A stretch of 64,000 nucleotides of DNA from Diadophis punctatus similis (lineage: Eukaryota > Chordata > Lepidosauria > Squamata > Dipsadidae): positions 3,367,625-3,431,624 of the forward strand of contig JALIGW010000032.1 of the NCBI GenBank assembly GCA_023053685.1. The letters are read 5' to 3'. The position numbers were made by a program, and so were the translations under genes. Of this stretch, positions 63,390 to 64,000 are shown piece by piece. Below the pieces are notes generated by a model. That model saw nothing but the letters and a program-made list of their open reading frames with translations. It made no database searches and was not told the DNA's origin. How positions within the stretch are numbered: the stretch's first letter is position 1; each line of letters begins with the position of its first letter.

Positions 63390-64000
63390 AACATAGAACA
63401 GAATAGAATGGAATGGAATGGGAATGGGAATAGAATAGAATAGAATAGAATAGAATAGAATAGAATAGAATAGAATAGAATAGAATAGAATAGAATAGAA
63501 TAGAATAGAATAGAATAGAATAGAATACCTCCAAGGTCCCTTCCAACTGTCTTATTCTATTCTATTCTATTCTGTTCTGTTCTGTTCTGTTCTGTTCTAT
63601 TCTATTCTATTCTATTCTATTCTATTCTATTCTAGGAATGGCATGGCAGGCATGGCATGGCATAGAATAGAATAGAATAGAATAGAATAGAATAGAATAG
63701 AATAGAATAGAATAGAATAGAATAGAATAGAATAGAATACCTCCAAGGTCCCTTCCAACTGTCTTATTCTATTCTATTCTATTCTATTCTATTCTGTTCT
63801 GTTCTGTTCTGTTCTATTCTATTCTATTCTATTCTATTCTATTCTATTCTAGGAATGGCATGGCATGGCAGGCATGGCATGGCATAGAATAGAATAGAAT
63901 AGAATAGAATAGAATAGAATAGAATAGAATAGAATAGAATAGAATACCTCCAAGGTCCCTTCCAACTGTCTTATTCTATTCTATTCTATTCTATTCTATT
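63390..64000. repeat. Satellite-like array of CR1 tails and inverted AATAG/TTCTA tracts
   Basis: Units of about 210 bp: (TAGAA)n, a 23-bp CR1 3' terminus beginning cctccaaggtcccttcc, (TTCTA)n with four TTCTG units, then a patch of GGCAT repeats. The CR1 piece starts at 63528, 63740 and 63947 (periods 212 and 207). The array continues past the window end. Confidence 0.95.

Overview
This window looks like intergenic or intronic DNA from a squamate reptile, most likely a snake. The evidence is the repeat content: CR1 LINEs whose 3' ends run into pentanucleotide arrays of the AATAG type, a BovB (RTE) LINE fragment, L1 ORF2 tails, tRNA-derived SINEs of the Sauria type, very long GATA-type arrays and many hAT and mariner-like MITEs. 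I found no host protein-coding exon, rRNA gene or functional tRNA gene. The coding-like stretches I recognise are decayed LINE reverse transcriptases, and nearly all long open frames come from microsatellites. A run of 100 N marks an assembly gap at 1223-1322.

Layout. 1-2.1 kb: pyrimidine and purine low-complexity DNA around the gap. 2.1-16.4 kb: CR1 copies, hAT MITEs, two solo LTRs, a BovB inside an L1, and the first large blocks of Penelope-like (PLE) terminal repeats. 17-23 kb: the longest CR1 reverse-transcriptase remnant (17.1-18.2 kb), a hAT inside a hAT, and a MITE inflated by about 25 copies of a 41-42 bp minisatellite. 23-27 kb: microsatellites and GGAA minisatellites. 27-36 kb: a dense run of nested insertions, including a four-level nest at 30.8-32.9 kb. 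36-46 kb: more PLE arrays, and one CR1 copy broken by six insertions (41.2-44.3 kb). 46-55 kb: L2-like LINE 3' ends, foldback hATs, a Helitron 3' end and PLE repeats. 55-64 kb: AT and GATA arrays, CR1 fragments, a SINE with an internally amplified B box, and a palindromic AATAG/TTCTA array that runs off the window end.

The most interesting signal is a set of three related repeat families (called A, B and C here). Each carries a compact hammerhead-ribozyme-like core: CTGANGA, a small hairpin, then GAAAC and usually GTC, with a 3-bp stem I. The sequences of stem I and stem II differ between families while pairing is kept, which argues for selection on RNA structure. Minimal hammerheads in the terminal repeats of Penelope-like elements are established knowledge. 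The window holds about 40 copies, often as tandem units separated by (GGA)n tracts or as head-to-head palindromes.

Between the repeats lie islands of 200-700 bp of complex, AT-balanced sequence with TAAT-type and octamer-like motifs. They resemble conserved noncoding elements, so the window may lie in a gene desert or large intron of a developmental gene. That is inference and needs an alignment. Start and end positions of diverged repeats are approximate to about 5-20 bp unless a target-site duplication (TSD) is given.
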